Below, one piece after another: positions 11,223 through 23,147 of a stretch of 64,000 nucleotides of DNA. The notes below the pieces were generated by a model. It had not been told where the DNA came from. It saw only the letters and a program-made list of their open reading frames with translations, and searched no databases. The DNA is from Calamus simplicifolius (lineage: Eukaryota; Streptophyta; Magnoliopsida; Arecales; Arecaceae), in contig UESW01004358.1 in the NCBI GenBank assembly GCA_900491605.1, positions 178,140 through 242,139 of the forward strand. Direction: 5' to 3'. Numbering within the stretch: the stretch's first letter is position 1; each line of letters begins with the position of its first letter. The translations under genes were made by a program, and so were the position numbers.

Positions 11223-12491
11223 ATGGTGGTAGCACAAGCGCGGGAGGTTTCGGACGGCAGCCCTGGGGGGCAATGCCAAGAGCCGGAGCAGCCGGAAGCA
11301 AGCCTCTCGGCCCCTCTGGTCCCTTTCCCTGTCCCGCCATTGTCACCTACGTAGGGTGACCGTGTCGATGCTCTTGCTGTGCAAGTTCATTCCTTGGTAG
11401 CTGCAGTCCAGCACCTGCAGCAGCAGGTGGCAGCGTCGTAGCAAGGGCCCCAGCCCCCTTCTCCGGACGCGGGGGTCACTCCCCTTAGTCAACAGTCCAC
11501 TCGTGGGAGAGCTTCCCACCGGGAGGTCCCCCGCCGCTATGCCTCCCCCGGACGTCGCTACCAGGAGGCTTCCAAAAGACCACGGTCACCTTCTCGACAT
11601 TCTGACAACTCCCGCAGGCGGCGGCAGGGGAAGGAGGCCAAGCGAGGACCTCGTTACTGCTGCAACCCATCCCCATCCTTGGGATCATCCTGGGAAGGGT
11701 CTTTTGATGGGCGCGTCACCAGCTGGGCTGAGCGGCGCCTCAAGGAGTACAATCAGCGGCTACAGGAGCTCAGCCACATGGTTACTAACCTGCTGGAGGC
11801 GGATTATGACAACCGCCCTCCCTTGTCTCGCCGCATAATGGAGGAGCCAATCTCCATCCGGTTTCGTTTACCCCAACTGGACCCTTATGACGGCACTACA
11901 GACCCCCTAGACCACTTGAAAAGCTATAAGGTCCTTATGTAGGTCCAGGGGGCGACTGATTCCCTTCTCTGCGTTGCTTTTCCTGCCACCCTTCGGAAGG
12001 CAGCGCAGGCATGGTATTCCCGGCTGTCTCCACGAAGCATTAACTCTTTTTGGCAGCTAGAGAGGGCTTTTCTGGCACATTTCAATGCCTGCCGAAAAAT
12101 TTCACGGGTGGCCAACAGCCTGTTCGTCATCCAGCAGAAGAGTGGTGAGTCACTGAAAGATTTCATAGCTCGGTTCAAGGAAGCCGCACTAGAGGTGTAC
12201 AACCTTGATGATTCTGTCACTACTCTGGCCTTGAAGTGAGGGCTTCGGCCCTCCCGCTTTGCGTACTCCCTCGATAAGAAGCCACTGAACTCCTATGCTC
12301 AGCTGCTGGGCCGAGCGCACAAATACATCCGTGCCGACGAAGCCGACTCTTCCCGGCACAAGATGGATGGGGGCCCCAGCAAGAAACAAGCCCGACCCGC
12401 ATTCGATAGGCCACAGTAGGAGAGGCCTGAATCCCCCCGTCGACCCGACAACTGGCCGAGGGCTCTCGTTCCTAGGGAAGGGATCCACACC
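11223..12491 (+). pseudogene. Tat-1 gag, N-terminal part, decayed
   Basis: The likely start is ATG 11223 (MVVAQAREV). Parts aligned with Tat-2 gag include RRIMEEPISIRFRLPQLDPY and, after frame changes, the Retrotrans_gag core. Stops relative to Tat-2 include CAG to TAG at about 11940 and CGA to TGA at about 12238. The gene stops abruptly at 12491, where the reverse Sirevirus begins, and resumes at 23148. It would have formed the structural capsid protein of the retrotransposon particle. Confidence 0.85.
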
Positions 12492-14216
12492 TGTTGGCCC
12501 AGATGGCAACCAAAGAGGGGGGGGGGTGAATTGGGTTCTTAAAAATTTAAGACTTTTTAACTTTATTTGATTAATTAGCAAGATGTGCAAGTGAGAGGCT
12601 AACTAAAATCAATACACAAGCAAATAATAAAGAGAGATAGAGAGAGAGTAAATATATCACGGCAAACACAAGATAATTTTATAGTGGTTCGGTGTAACCA
12701 ACACCTACGTCCACTCCCAAGACTCACTTGGGTCCACACTATAATCTCTCTAGATTACAGCCGAGTTGTTTTCCAAGCTCACAACTCAAACTTGTTGTTT
12801 TACCGGGTGCACAACGAACCCAGCTGGTTTTAACTCGGGCTTACCAGCACAAAACCCTACACGTTGTTTTTCATGGGCTCACAACTAACCCAACACAAGC
12901 ACTCCGGCTTGTAACGAGGTATGTCAACCTCCACTGATTCAATCCACTGATTGAATCAGCAAATAATAAGAATGATAGTGTTTGAACAATGAAGTGCTCC
13001 CTTTGAGCAAATATACAAATGAAGTACAAAATAATAAAAGGTTAGAAAAGCCTGATAGTATTGCAGATGGTAGTGGCTTGGGCTTTCTTCTTTCTTCTCT
13101 TTAACTCCTCTTGAAGTGTTGAATCACGCTTCAGCACGATTCTTGACCGTTGAAGACTTTGGAGTTGAAATGAAGCTTTTTCCTCTTTTGAAAATCCTCC
13201 GATTTGACCTTTGAAATGCTTGTGGATTTTCTTTAAACTCTTGTGGATTGATGAGAAGGAGCAGACGAAACTTCCTCTTGGATTTCACTCCTTTTGAATC
13301 ACTCTTCTTTGAGCTAAATGATTTTCCCGATATGCTCTGTTTTTCCCTCTTTTCAAAAGATATTCTTTTCTCTCTTTTTGATTTTCTCTGGGATGTTTTG
13401 ATTTGAAAAGAGCTCCTCTATTTATAGAATCTGCAAAAATATATCCGTTAGAGACAAGAAAAAATAGCCGTTATTTAAAAATCTTACCATTGGGGCTGAT
13501 GTGTCATCGTTAAAAATCGCGCCCAGATTTGCTGGAGTCGACTCATGCTTTTTCCGAGTCGGCTCGAGCTCGTCTTACCAAAAATAGAAATGTTTAAAAA
13601 GGTTAGGGGTCGACTCGCTAAAAGTGAAGTGTCACTCCTGAAAGTCGGGAGTCGACTCGAGAAAGACTTGGGGTCGACTCGCGAAGTGCTCAGAAAAACA
13701 CTCTTCTGGTGTCTGAGCGGAGTCGACTCGCACAGTCCAGGAGTCGGCTCGACAGAATCAGGGGTCGACTCGATAATTTCATGGGTCGACTCGACATAGA
13801 TGCACATTTCTGTACATTGAGCGGAGTCGACTCTGAAACTCAGGAGTCGGCTCCGGAACGTATCAAAAATCAGAAACTTTTCTGATTGACATTAAAATCG
13901 TTCCAGATTCATTTTAATTCATTGTTTTGACATGAAATCAATAAAATTAACATTTAGAATTGATTCATGAACTAATCCAAAAACTTGTTGATTAAAGCAT
14001 GAATTATAATATTTCTTTTTGAAAGTTTGAATATTAAGCTTAAAGTCACTTTCAAAATTGTTTAAAGTTAAACTTGAGCATTCATATTGATTGTTCAAAA
14101 TAAATTTGTTGCTCATTTGCATACACTCATTACATCCTTTAATATACTCAATGGTTTTTAGTAATCATCAAAATCAAAAGGATTGGATCATATAATTTTT
14201 CTATAATCTTTCAACA
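12492..14216 (-). repeat. Reverse Sirevirus 3' LTR (low-coordinate copy)
   Basis: On the plus strand it begins TGTTGGCCCAG and ends CTTTCAACA; 1725 bases. It is almost identical to 21419-23142. The inner edge touches the PPT at 14217-14233. A TATA box (CTATAAATAGAGG on the minus strand) lies at 13415-13427, and the GAGTCGACTC cluster at 13535-13856. Confidence 0.96.
13535..13856. repeat. GAGTCGACTC palindrome cluster, reverse Sirevirus 3' LTR
   Basis: About twelve copies of GAGTCGACTC, GGGTCGACTC or GAGTCGGCTC occur at roughly 20-40 base spacing, upstream (minus-strand sense) of the TATA box. One copy near 13628 is damaged here (GTGTCACTCC) but intact in the other LTR (GTGTCGACTCC). Confidence 0.85.
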
Positions 14217-14400
14217 ATCTCCCCTTTTTGATGATGACAAAAATATTGAGTTTGTTCATGATTGATTAGTGAATTTATTTTGTTTTCATAGTTAGGCTTA
14301 GGCTCCCCCTTAATGAGATAGCTCCCCCTATGAAACTTAATTAATTATCTCATCACAATCATAGATAATCATAGAACTATAAAATTCTCCCCCTTTTTTG
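14217..14400 (-). promoter_or_regulatory. Polypurine tracts of the reverse Sirevirus
   Basis: On the minus strand, runs ending GGGGGAG lie at about 14217-14233 (next to the LTR), 14303-14310, 14322-14330 and 14387-14400. The multiple tracts mirror the forward element. Confidence 0.8.
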
Positions 14401-14583
14401 TTATCAACAAAAAGATAGAGAATCATAAACATTCATTCAAATTTCATTCATTCATTGAAATAGGGAAATAGAGAATTCATTTCATTCAAAGGTCTAGTAC
14501 ATCAAAAGGTTCAATACATTGACTTCAAAAATGAAAGTATAATTAAAACTTCAGTACAAAACAAAGATTGAAACTCTAGTAAC

Positions 14584-15981
14584 TCAAAAATGAGTTCTTA
14601 CAATTCTAGTTAGATGATCAACTATATTTTTCATTCCTTCAGATTGAATTCTAACATAATCCTTGAGTTTTTCATCAACAAAGGTGCACGCACTCTGAAT
14701 TTTGTCTTGAAGCTCTGCGTTGCTCTTTGCATATGTCTCTCCATCTCCATATATCCTTAAGTTCTTCAAAAATATTCTTGAGATCACTACTTAAGGATGC
14801 CGATGAAGAGCCGAGAGTGGACTCAATCTTTGAGATACGATCATCAAGAGAATAAAGAGTCTCTCTCAAATTCATAAATTTATTCTCAAAATCAGTTTTA
14901 ATCTTATCAGATTGATCTTCAAGTAAGGCTTTGATTTGCATAATTTGTTGATCTGAAAAACTAGCAGAAGATGAAGTTTGAACAACAGTTGGAACAGGGG
15001 CTGGAGCAGAGGCAGAAATCAAAGGGCTCGGAGGTGCAGGCGAATGATGTCTAACAGAGGGTCCTGCAGCCTCAGTATCTGTAGCTCTATCTTCTGTCAC
15101 TCCTTTCCTTTCCCATCTACCATTCTTTTTGATAAACCCCATCCGATGAATTGTTGCTAGACTATAAAATTCAGTGTGTCTTAGATTCTTCATAGGTTCA
15201 TTATCAGAAATCACCACACCTTGGCTTCGAAAAATCATAGTAAGGATCATCCCATAAGGCAGACTTGATTTTCTTTTCCCTCCACAATCTGCTATGTACC
15301 ACAGAATCATGCTGGGAAGATTGATAGGCTTGCCTGTCACTATGGCGTCCATTACAAAGACATCTCGCTCCGAGACATAGTCAAATCTACCAGTTTTAGG
15401 AAATAGAATCCTACTACAGATATTGTGTAGTAATCTCAACTCTAAAGATAGCTGATTAGCAAATACCTCTTCAAATCCAACAACATCCCTGTTTAATAAT
15501 CTGGATAAAGCTGGGGCACGGTCATCAGAAGAAAAGGTAGAAGTGCCAGACAAGGGTAAATTCAACAATCTAGACAAAATCTCTGCGGTAACAGATAATC
15601 TGACTCCTCTCACATTGCTAATAAGCCCATGGTCTCCTCTAGACAAATTCTTGTAAAATTCTTTAACCAATGAGGGATAAGTCGGGCACTCAAGAGAACA
15701 AACTTTCTCCCAACCCATCTCGATTAACTGTCTCCCAACTAGAAAGCCCTCATTCTCAAACAATTCAAAATCTACCTTTCTACCAGTAGTAATGATCCTA
15801 TCCGCTAGACGATCTACCTGGGAGGACGAGGCAGCTGGAGTAGCAGTTGGAGTAGAGGCAGATGAAGTGGAGTCCGAGCTTGGAGAAGGTTCCCGCACCG
15901 GACGCTTCACCGTCTTCTTCACGGAGCGTTTCCGCTTGATTCCACCAGCTACAACGCTAGATCCTCAGTTTTAGGTGCCAT
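14584..15981 (-). pseudogene. Reverse Sirevirus extra 3' ORF (Transposase_32-like), two frameshifts
   Basis: ATG at 15981 (MAPK, as in the forward copy). There is a frameshift near 15960, then a long open stretch to about 14760, a second frameshift, and the original stop at 14584. The conserved core is EMGWEKVCSLECPTYPSL, LRLLHNICSRILFP, YVSERDVFVMDAIVTGKPI, LPYGMILTMIFRSQGV and ATIHRMGF. A Ser/Pro/Ala linker and a C-terminal coiled-coil-like tail follow. It shares layout with the ORF at 2214-3628, but the two differ far more than their pol genes do. It may be transcribed with the element's RNA or from its own start; there is no evidence here for either. Function unknown; an envelope role is not supported. 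Confidence 0.85.
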
Positions 15982-16451
15982 TTGATGATTGGAGGTGATA
16001 ATCAGGGATTATTGGGAGTTTGGAGGGTTTGGAGAGAGCGTGGAGAGAGTATTTTGATGATTGGGGTCGAAAGAAATGAGCGACGAGTCGACTCTGCCCT
16101 AGAAAAATTAATTTGGGACCACCTCGAGTCGGCTCGCGCAAACCCGGGTGTCGACTCGGCACAGACACAGAAAGGCCGTCCCGACATGGAGTCGACTCGT
16201 GCCTTAGAGGGGTCGACTCGAGAGTTTCAGTTGAAACTGGGAGTCGACTCCGATACGCATCGAGTCGGCTCCGAGACCATTTCAGACCAAAATCATGAAA
16301 TCTCTGAAATGTGTCCGGAAAATGATCATAAAAATTGATAAATAATCATTGGATATGAGTGAATCAATTAGATATGAATTCTAGATAAGATTTCCTTAAG
16401 GATTGAGGATTTGAAAGAATCCTAGATAAAATTTCCTTAGGGGTTTCAAAT
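15982..16451 (-). promoter_or_regulatory. Spacer between reverse Sirevirus pol and 3' ORF, with palindrome cluster
   Basis: Seven GAGTCGACTC-type motifs lie between about 16086 and 16275. No supported gene; open frames on both strands come from the repeated motif. Confidence 0.7.
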
Positions 16452-19400
16452 TCATTCTAAAGGATCACAAATACCTAACTCTCCTCTAAGATAACAGAAT
16501 CTCTCTTCATTTAAAGGTTTAGTGAATATGTCTGCTAATTGATCTTCAGTGTTAACATAATCAAGACATATTTCATTATTTGCTACATGTTCTCTTATAA
16601 AATGATATCTGATTTCTATGTGTTTAGTTCTTGAATGTTGAATTGGATTCTTTGTTAGATTAATTGCACTAGTGTTATCACATCTTATGGGTGTTTTATC
16701 AAGCGTGATACCATAGTCTTCTAGTTGTCGCTTAATCCATAGGATTTGCGCACAGCAACTTTCAGCTGCTACATATTCAGCTTCAGTAGTTGATAATGCA
16801 ACTGAATTTTGCTTTTTGCTAAACCATGTGATTAAGTTACTTCCTAAGAAATGGCATGCACCACTTGTGCTTTTTCTATCTAATTTACATCCAGCATAAT
16901 CAGAATTCGAATAAGCAATTAGGTTTAATGTAGAGTCTCTAGAATACCATAAACCTACATTTTTTGTTCCACTTACATATCTTAGTATTCTTTTAACAGC
17001 TATTAAATGTGATTCTTTAGGTTCAGATTGAAATCTAGCACATAAACATACTGAAAACATAATGTCTGGTCTACTTGCTGTTAAATAAAGAAGGGATCCG
17101 ATTATACCTCGATAATACTTTTGATCAACCTTTTTACCTTCTTCATCTTTGTCCAGCTTGCATGAAGGACTCATTGGAGTTCCGAGGGATTTCATTGATT
17201 CCATACCAAACTTTTTGAGTAGTTCTCTTGTGTATTTTGTTTGGTTGATGAAGATTCCCTCTTTGCTTTGTTTGATCTGGAGTCCAAGGAAGAAGTTGAG
17301 TTCTCCCATCATGCTCATCTCGAATTCTCCCTGCATCAACTTTGCAAATTCTTGACAAAGAGAATCGTTAGTAGCACCAAAAATAATGTCATCTACGTAT
17401 ATTTGTACTACAAGTAAATCATTACTTTTTCTTTTCAAAAACAAAGTTTTATCAACATTTCCTCTTGTAAAATCATTTTCTATTAAGAATTTACTTAATC
17501 TATCATACCAAGCTCTAGGTGCTTGTTTCAAACCATATAAAGCTTTGTGCAATTTAAAAACGTGATTTGAAAACTCGTGATCTTCAAAACCTGGTGGTTG
17601 TTCTACATAAACTTCTTCATTAATAAATCCATTCAAAAATGCGCTTTTTACATCCATTTGAAATAAGTTAAAATTCATATGACATGCAAATGCAAGTAAT
17701 AGCCTAATGGCTTCTAATCTAGCTACAGGCGCAAAGGTTTCATCAAAATCAATACCTTCCTCTTGATTATATCCTTTAGCAACAAGTCTAGCTTTGTTTC
17801 TAATTACTATGCCATTTTCATCTAGTTTATTTCGAAAAACCCATTTTGATCCTATTACTGAATGATTTTTAGGTCTTTCAACTAAAGTCCAAACATTATT
17901 TCTTGTAAATTGATTTAGTTCTTCTTGCATTGCTAACATCCAATTATTATCTTTTTCAGCTTCTTCTATAGTTTTGGGTTCTATTTGTGACACAAATGCA
18001 AGATGATTACTAATATTTCTCATATATGATCTAGTTCTTATTCCTTGAGATGGATCGCCTATAATCAATTCCTTGGGATGACTATGTGCATATCTCCAGT
18101 CTCTTGGAAGATCTGTATCATTATGATCAATATTGACATCATCGTCCTTATGTGAATCATCATCTTTAGCTTCTTGCTCATGATCAGAAGATACTTCAAT
18201 ATTAAGTTTTTCAAGATCTTTTTCAATTATGTTTGTATCTTCCTCATCATCAATCTTTTCAGATCCAGTTGCTAAAGATTCATCAAAAACTATATGTATG
18301 GATTCTTCAACTACTAAGGTTTTCTTGTTAAATACTCTATAAGCTTTACTAGTTGTTGAATATCCTAAAAAGATTCCTTCATCAGATTTAGCATCAAATT
18401 TTCCTAAATTGTTTTTACCATTATTATGAATGAAACATTTACATCCAAATGCATGAAAGTATTTTATATTTGGTTTTCTTTCATTCCATAATTCATAAGG
18501 TGTTTTCTTTAAGATTGGTCTTATTAAGGCTCTATTTAAGATGTAACATGCTGTGTTAATTGCTTCCGCCCAAAAATACTTTGGTAAGTTGCTTTCACAT
18601 AGCATGGTACGGGCCATGTCTTCTAGAGTCCTATTTTTTCTTTCAACTACACCATTTTGCTGTGGAGTTCTAGGGGCTGAAAAATTATGATTAATTCCAT
18701 TTTCAGAACAAAAACTTTCAAATAAGTGATTTTCAAATTCTGTTCCATGATCACTTCTTAGAGATACTATGGTAGTGTTTTTCTCATTTGTGACTTTCTT
18801 GAAGAATTTCAGGAATATCGAGAAAGTCTCATCTTTGTGAGCTAAAAACATTACCCAAGTATATCTAGAATAATCATCTACAATCACTAGACCATATTTC
18901 TTTCCTCCTAGACTTGTGGTTCTAGTTGGTCCAAAAAGATCCATGTGAAGTAGCTCTAAAGCCCTAGAAGTTGAAACAATGTTTTTAGATTTGAAAGAAC
19001 TTCTAGTTTGTTTTCCAAATTGACATGCATCACATATTTTATTATTTTCAAAATCTAGTTTAGGTAATCCTTTAACTAAATCCATTTTAATTAATTTTGA
19101 AATAAGGTGTGTGCTTGCATGACCTAATCTACGATGCCACAACCAACTAATTTTATTTATGTTAGCATTGTCAGTAATTAAGCAATGATCACTCAAAGAT
19201 AATTTTTCTAAATCAACCAAGTAAACATTGCCATGTCTATAACCAGTAAATACAATGCTATCATCAATAGAATTAGTTACAGTGCATATAGAAGATTTAA
19301 ATGAAACATTAAAGTTTTTATCACATAATTGACTTATACTTATTAGATTATGCTTCAAACCATCAACATAAAGTACATTATCAATAAATAGATGGAGTTA

Positions 19401-19581
19401 TACGGACTTTACCAAGGCCCATGATCTGACCTTTACCGTTATCGCCAAACGTAACAACTCCACCTTTCTTTTCTTCTAGGGTGATGAATTCATCTTTGTC
19501 ACCCGTCATATGTCTTGAGCAGCCACTATCAAGGTACCACTTTTTCTTTGATCTTTTGGCTACAAGACATTCATGCAACAT
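16452..19581 (-). pseudogene. Reverse Sirevirus pol: protease, integrase, reverse transcriptase, RNase H
   Basis: Protease (WYLDSGCSRHMTG) lies in 19381-19581. A 4-base tandem duplication near 19384 breaks the frame before the remaining 968-codon open frame 19358-16452. In that frame the GAG-pre-integrase zinc finger is H75, H80, C109, C112; the integrase triad is D140, D203, E239; RT carries FAPVARLEAIR, MDVKSAFLNG, YGLKQAPRAW and YVDD at about 654-657; RNase H carries SDYAGCKLDRKSTSG and the HSRTKHIEIRYHF stretch. The order PR-INT-RT-RH is diagnostic of Ty1/copia. Apart from the protease junction, pol is intact and could supply activity only if expressed separately. Confidence 0.95.
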
Positions 19582-21356
19582 AATTTAAACTTTATGTTTA
19601 GGTACCCAAGCTTTCTTGGGTCCTTCATGGTTAGCAGCAACAAAAATTGTTCCTTTCGGAACCCATATTTTCTTAGCTTTGACATTTAACTTGTTGTTTT
19701 TATTTAACGTTTTGCATTCAAATGATTTATGACCTTTTTCATTACATTTGAAACAAGTTATATTACTTTGGTTGGCTTTTATAAAAATATTCTTTAACGA
19801 TTTTTGTTTCCTTAATGTGTTATATCCTAAACCTGCTTTGTCAAAAACAGCTTTTTGACTATCTAAGATCATGTTAAGTTTAGTTGAACTTAAAGTGAAT
19901 TTCTCAACAATGTCTTTATATTTTTTAACATCTTTCTTAAGAGAGTCATTTTCTTTAACTTGCTGTTCTTTATCTAAAGTTAAAGTTTCTAATTGATCTT
20001 TTAAATCTTTTGTTGAGTTTTTAGTTTCAGATTTCAACAAATCTATTTCTTGATTAAGATTATCCTTTTCTTTGCTAAGTTCTTCTTTTTCATTAGTTAA
20101 GTTCTTAACTTCTAAAGCTAATTCATTTTTACTTTTAGCTAAGCTAGTGTTGTCATTTTTCAAAAACTTATACTTCTTTTTCAAGGATTTAAAATCAATC
20201 ATAAGTTCATTGAAAGCCTCAAACATTTCATCAAATGTAAATTCATCATCGGGGGTTTCGGTACTTACCTTATTATCGTTGTCGTCGTCGTTGGCCATGA
20301 AGCAGACATTAGCAACTTCTTTTTGTTTTCTTCTTCGGAGGAAGACTCTTCACTATCAGTCCAAGTTGCCATGTATGCCTTTTTCTTTTTCTTGTAGGCC
20401 TTCTTAAGTAAAGGACAGTCATATCTAAAATGCCCTGGTTTTTTACATTCATAGCATACTAAGGGCTCTTTCTCTTTGTCCTTTTCCTTTTTCTTATCCT
20501 TTTCTTTTTCTCCTTCCATTTTTGAAACAAATCTCTTTTTGTGGAAGGGCCTCCTTCTTTGCATAAATTTCTTGAACTTCCTTGCAAGGAGGGCTGTCTC
20601 ATCATCATCATCCTCTTCATCATCGCTGCTGCTTATTTCCTTTTCCGCAGCTTTGAGGGCGATGGTCTTCTTCTTTCTTGACTCATCCTCATTGACATGT
20701 TGTTTGACTTGAAGCTCATGAGTCATCAGCGAACCAAGAAGCTCTTCCAATGGTAGGATGTTCAGATCTTTGGCTTCTTGTATGGCGGTCACCTTGGCTT
20801 CCCAAGTCCTTGGAAGTGACCTAAGGATTTTGCGAACAAGCTCAGAATTAGTATAAACTTTTCCAAGACTTTTTAAACCATTCACAATATCAGTGAATCT
20901 AGTGAACATGCATGTGATGGTTTCATTTTGTTCCATAGTAAATAATTCATATTTATGAACCAAAATATTTATCTTTGATTCTTTTACTTGGTTTGTTCCT
21001 TCATGAGTTATTTCCAACCTATCCCAAATTTCTTTTGCGGAATTACAAGTTGAGATTCGGTTGAATTCATTTGAGTCTAAGGAACAATATAAAATATTAA
21101 TGGCTTTAGCATTTAGTTATGCCATTCTCCTATCATTATCATTTCAATCCTTTTCGGGTTTAGGAACAATAGTGCCATCAATAAGGTGTGTGGGTGTACT
21201 AGGTCCATTCATTATTACTCCCCAAAATTCATAGTCCGAAGCTTGAATGAATATTCTCATTCTAGCTTTCCAATATGAATAGTTGGTTCCATTAAATAGC
21301 GGAGGTCGATTCGTAGAATGACGTTCAGCAAAACTTGAACCAATTTGTGTTGCCAT
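19582..21356 (-). pseudogene. Reverse Sirevirus gag with two zinc knuckles, stops and a frameshift
   Basis: ATG at 21356 (MATQIGSSFAERHSTNRPPL) opens a DUF4219/UBN2-type copia gag. Two in-frame stops lie between 21144 and 21104 (TGA and TAA, where TGG and CAA are expected). The next open stretch reaches the first CCHC knuckle, CYECKKPGHFRYDC. One A is missing from an A-run near 20322, after which the frame continues as MANDDDNDN through a long Lys/Glu coiled coil to a second knuckle, CFKCNEKGHKSFEC, and stop TAA at 19582-19584. That stop is in frame with protease. Known Sireviruses can separate gag and pol by a stop codon, but a mutation is equally possible here. Confidence 0.9.
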
Positions 21357-21404
21357 ATGGATCTTTAGCCCTTGATCGTGAGATCAAATTCTAAATGAGC
21401 ACTT

Positions 21405-21416
21405 GCTCTGATACCA
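21405..21416 (-). promoter_or_regulatory. Reverse Sirevirus primer binding site
   Basis: Minus strand TGGTATCAGAGC, complementary to the 3' end of plant initiator Met-tRNA, two bases from the 5' LTR. This is the classic Ty1/copia PBS. Confidence 0.93.
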
Positions 21417-21418
21417 AT

Positions 21419-23142
21419 TGTTGGCCCAGATGGCAACCCAAGAGGGGGGGATGAATTGGGTTCTTAAAAATTTAAGACTTTTTAACTTTATTTGATTAAT
21501 TAGCAAGATGTGCAAGTGAGAGGCTAACTAAAATCAATACACAAGCAAATAATAAAGAGAGATAGAGAGAGAGTAAATATATCACGGCAAACACAAGATA
21601 ATTTTATAGTGGTTCGGTGTAACCAACACCTACGTCCACTCCCAAGACTCACTTGGGTCCACACTATAATCTCTCTAGATTACAGCCGAGTTGTTTTCCA
21701 AGCTCACAACTCAAACTTGTTGTTTTACCGGGTGCACAACGAACCCAGCTGATTTTAACTCAGGCTTACCAGCACAAAACCCTACACGTTATTTTTCACG
21801 AGCTCACAACTAACCCAACACAAGCACTCCGGCTTGTAACGAGGTATGTCAACCTCCACTGATTCAATCCACTGATTGAATCAGCAAATAATAAGAATGA
21901 TAGTGTTTGAACAATGAAGTGCTCCCTTTGAGCAAATATACAAATGAAGTACAAAATAATAAAAGGTTAGAAAAGCTTGATAGTATTGCAGATGGTAGTG
22001 GCTTGGGCTTTCTTCTTTCTTCTCTTTAACTCCTCTTGAAGTGTTGAATCATGCCTCAGCACGATTCTTGACCGTTGAAGACTTTGGAGTTGAAATGAAG
22101 CTTTTTCCTCTTTTGAAAATCCTCCGATTTGACCTTTGAAATGCTTGTGGATTTTCTTTAAACTCTTGTGGATTGATGAGAAGGAGCGGACGAAACTTCC
22201 TCTTGGATTTCACTCCTTTTGAATCACTCTTCTTTGAGCTAAATGATTTTCCCGATATGCTCTGTTTTTCCCTCTTTTCAAAAGATATTCTTTTCTCTCT
22301 TTTTGATTTTCTCTGGGATGTTTTGATTTGAAAAGAGCTCCTCTATTTATAGAATCTGCAAAAATATATCCGTTAGAGACAAGGAAAAATAGCCGTTATT
22401 TAAAAATCTTACCGTTGGGGCTGATGTGTCATCGTTAAAAATCGTGCCCAGATTTGCTGGAGTCGACTCATGCTTTTCCCGAGTCGGCTCGAGCTCGTCT
22501 TACCAAAAATAGAAATGTTTAAAAAGGTTAGGGGTCGACTCGCTAAAAGTGAAGTGTCGACTCCTGAAAGTCGGGAGTCGACTCGAGAAAGACTTGGGGT
22601 CGACTCGCGAAGTGCTCAGAAAAACACTCTTCTGGTGTCTGAGCGGAGTCGACTCGCACAGTCCAGGAGTCGGCTCGACAGAATCAGGGGTCGACTCGAC
22701 AATTTTATGGGTCGACTCGACACAGATGCACATTTCTGTACACTGAGCGGAGTCGACTCTGAAACTCAGGAGTCGGCTCCGGAACGTATCAAAAATCAGA
22801 AACTTTTCTGATTGACATTAAAATCGTTCCAGATTCATTTTAATTCATTGTTTTGACATGAAATCAATAAAATTAACATTTAGAATTGATTCATGAACTA
22901 ATCCAAAAACTTGTTGATTAAAGCATGAATTATAACATTTCTTTTTGAAAGTTTGAATATTAAGCTTAAAGTCACTTTCAAAATTGTTTAAAGTTAAACT
23001 TGAGCATTCATATTGATTGTTCAAAATAAATTTGTTGCTCATTTGCATACACTCATTACATCCTTTAATATACTCAATGGTTTTTAGTAATCATCAAAAT
23101 CAAAAGGATTGGATCATATAATTTTTCTATAATCTTTCAACA
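21419..23142 (-). repeat. Reverse Sirevirus 5' LTR (high-coordinate copy)
   Basis: TGTTGGCCCAG to CTTTCAACA; 1724 bases. TATA box at 22340-22352 (minus), palindrome cluster at about 22460-22785. As the 5' LTR, this copy would drive transcription leftward through gag-pol. Confidence 0.96.
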
Positions 23143-23147
23143 ACACC

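Larger units (their letters stand above)
12492..23142 (-). mobile_element. Complete reverse-strand Sirevirus (Ty1/copia) nested in Tat-1
   Basis: LTRs 12492-14216 (3') and 21419-23142 (5') flank the full internal region, with a perfect 5-bp duplication ACACC at 12487-12491 and 23143-23147. The PBS complementary to initiator Met-tRNA (TGGTATCAGAGC on the minus strand), several PPTs, gag with zinc knuckles, protease, integrase, RT, RNase H and a 3' extra ORF all fit Sirevirus. The LTRs differ at only a small number of sites by eye, so the insertion is fairly young, yet the coding region holds stops and frameshifts. Confidence 0.97.

Noticed and set aside
13484..13807. Open frames with repeated GVDS or ESTP motifs in Sirevirus LTRs and spacers
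   Set aside because: They are translations of the GAGTCGACTC array on either strand.
21405..21416. tRNA-like sequence GCTCTGATACCA
   Set aside because: It is the primer binding site of the Sirevirus. There is no cloverleaf, only the 12 bases that pair with the tRNA end.
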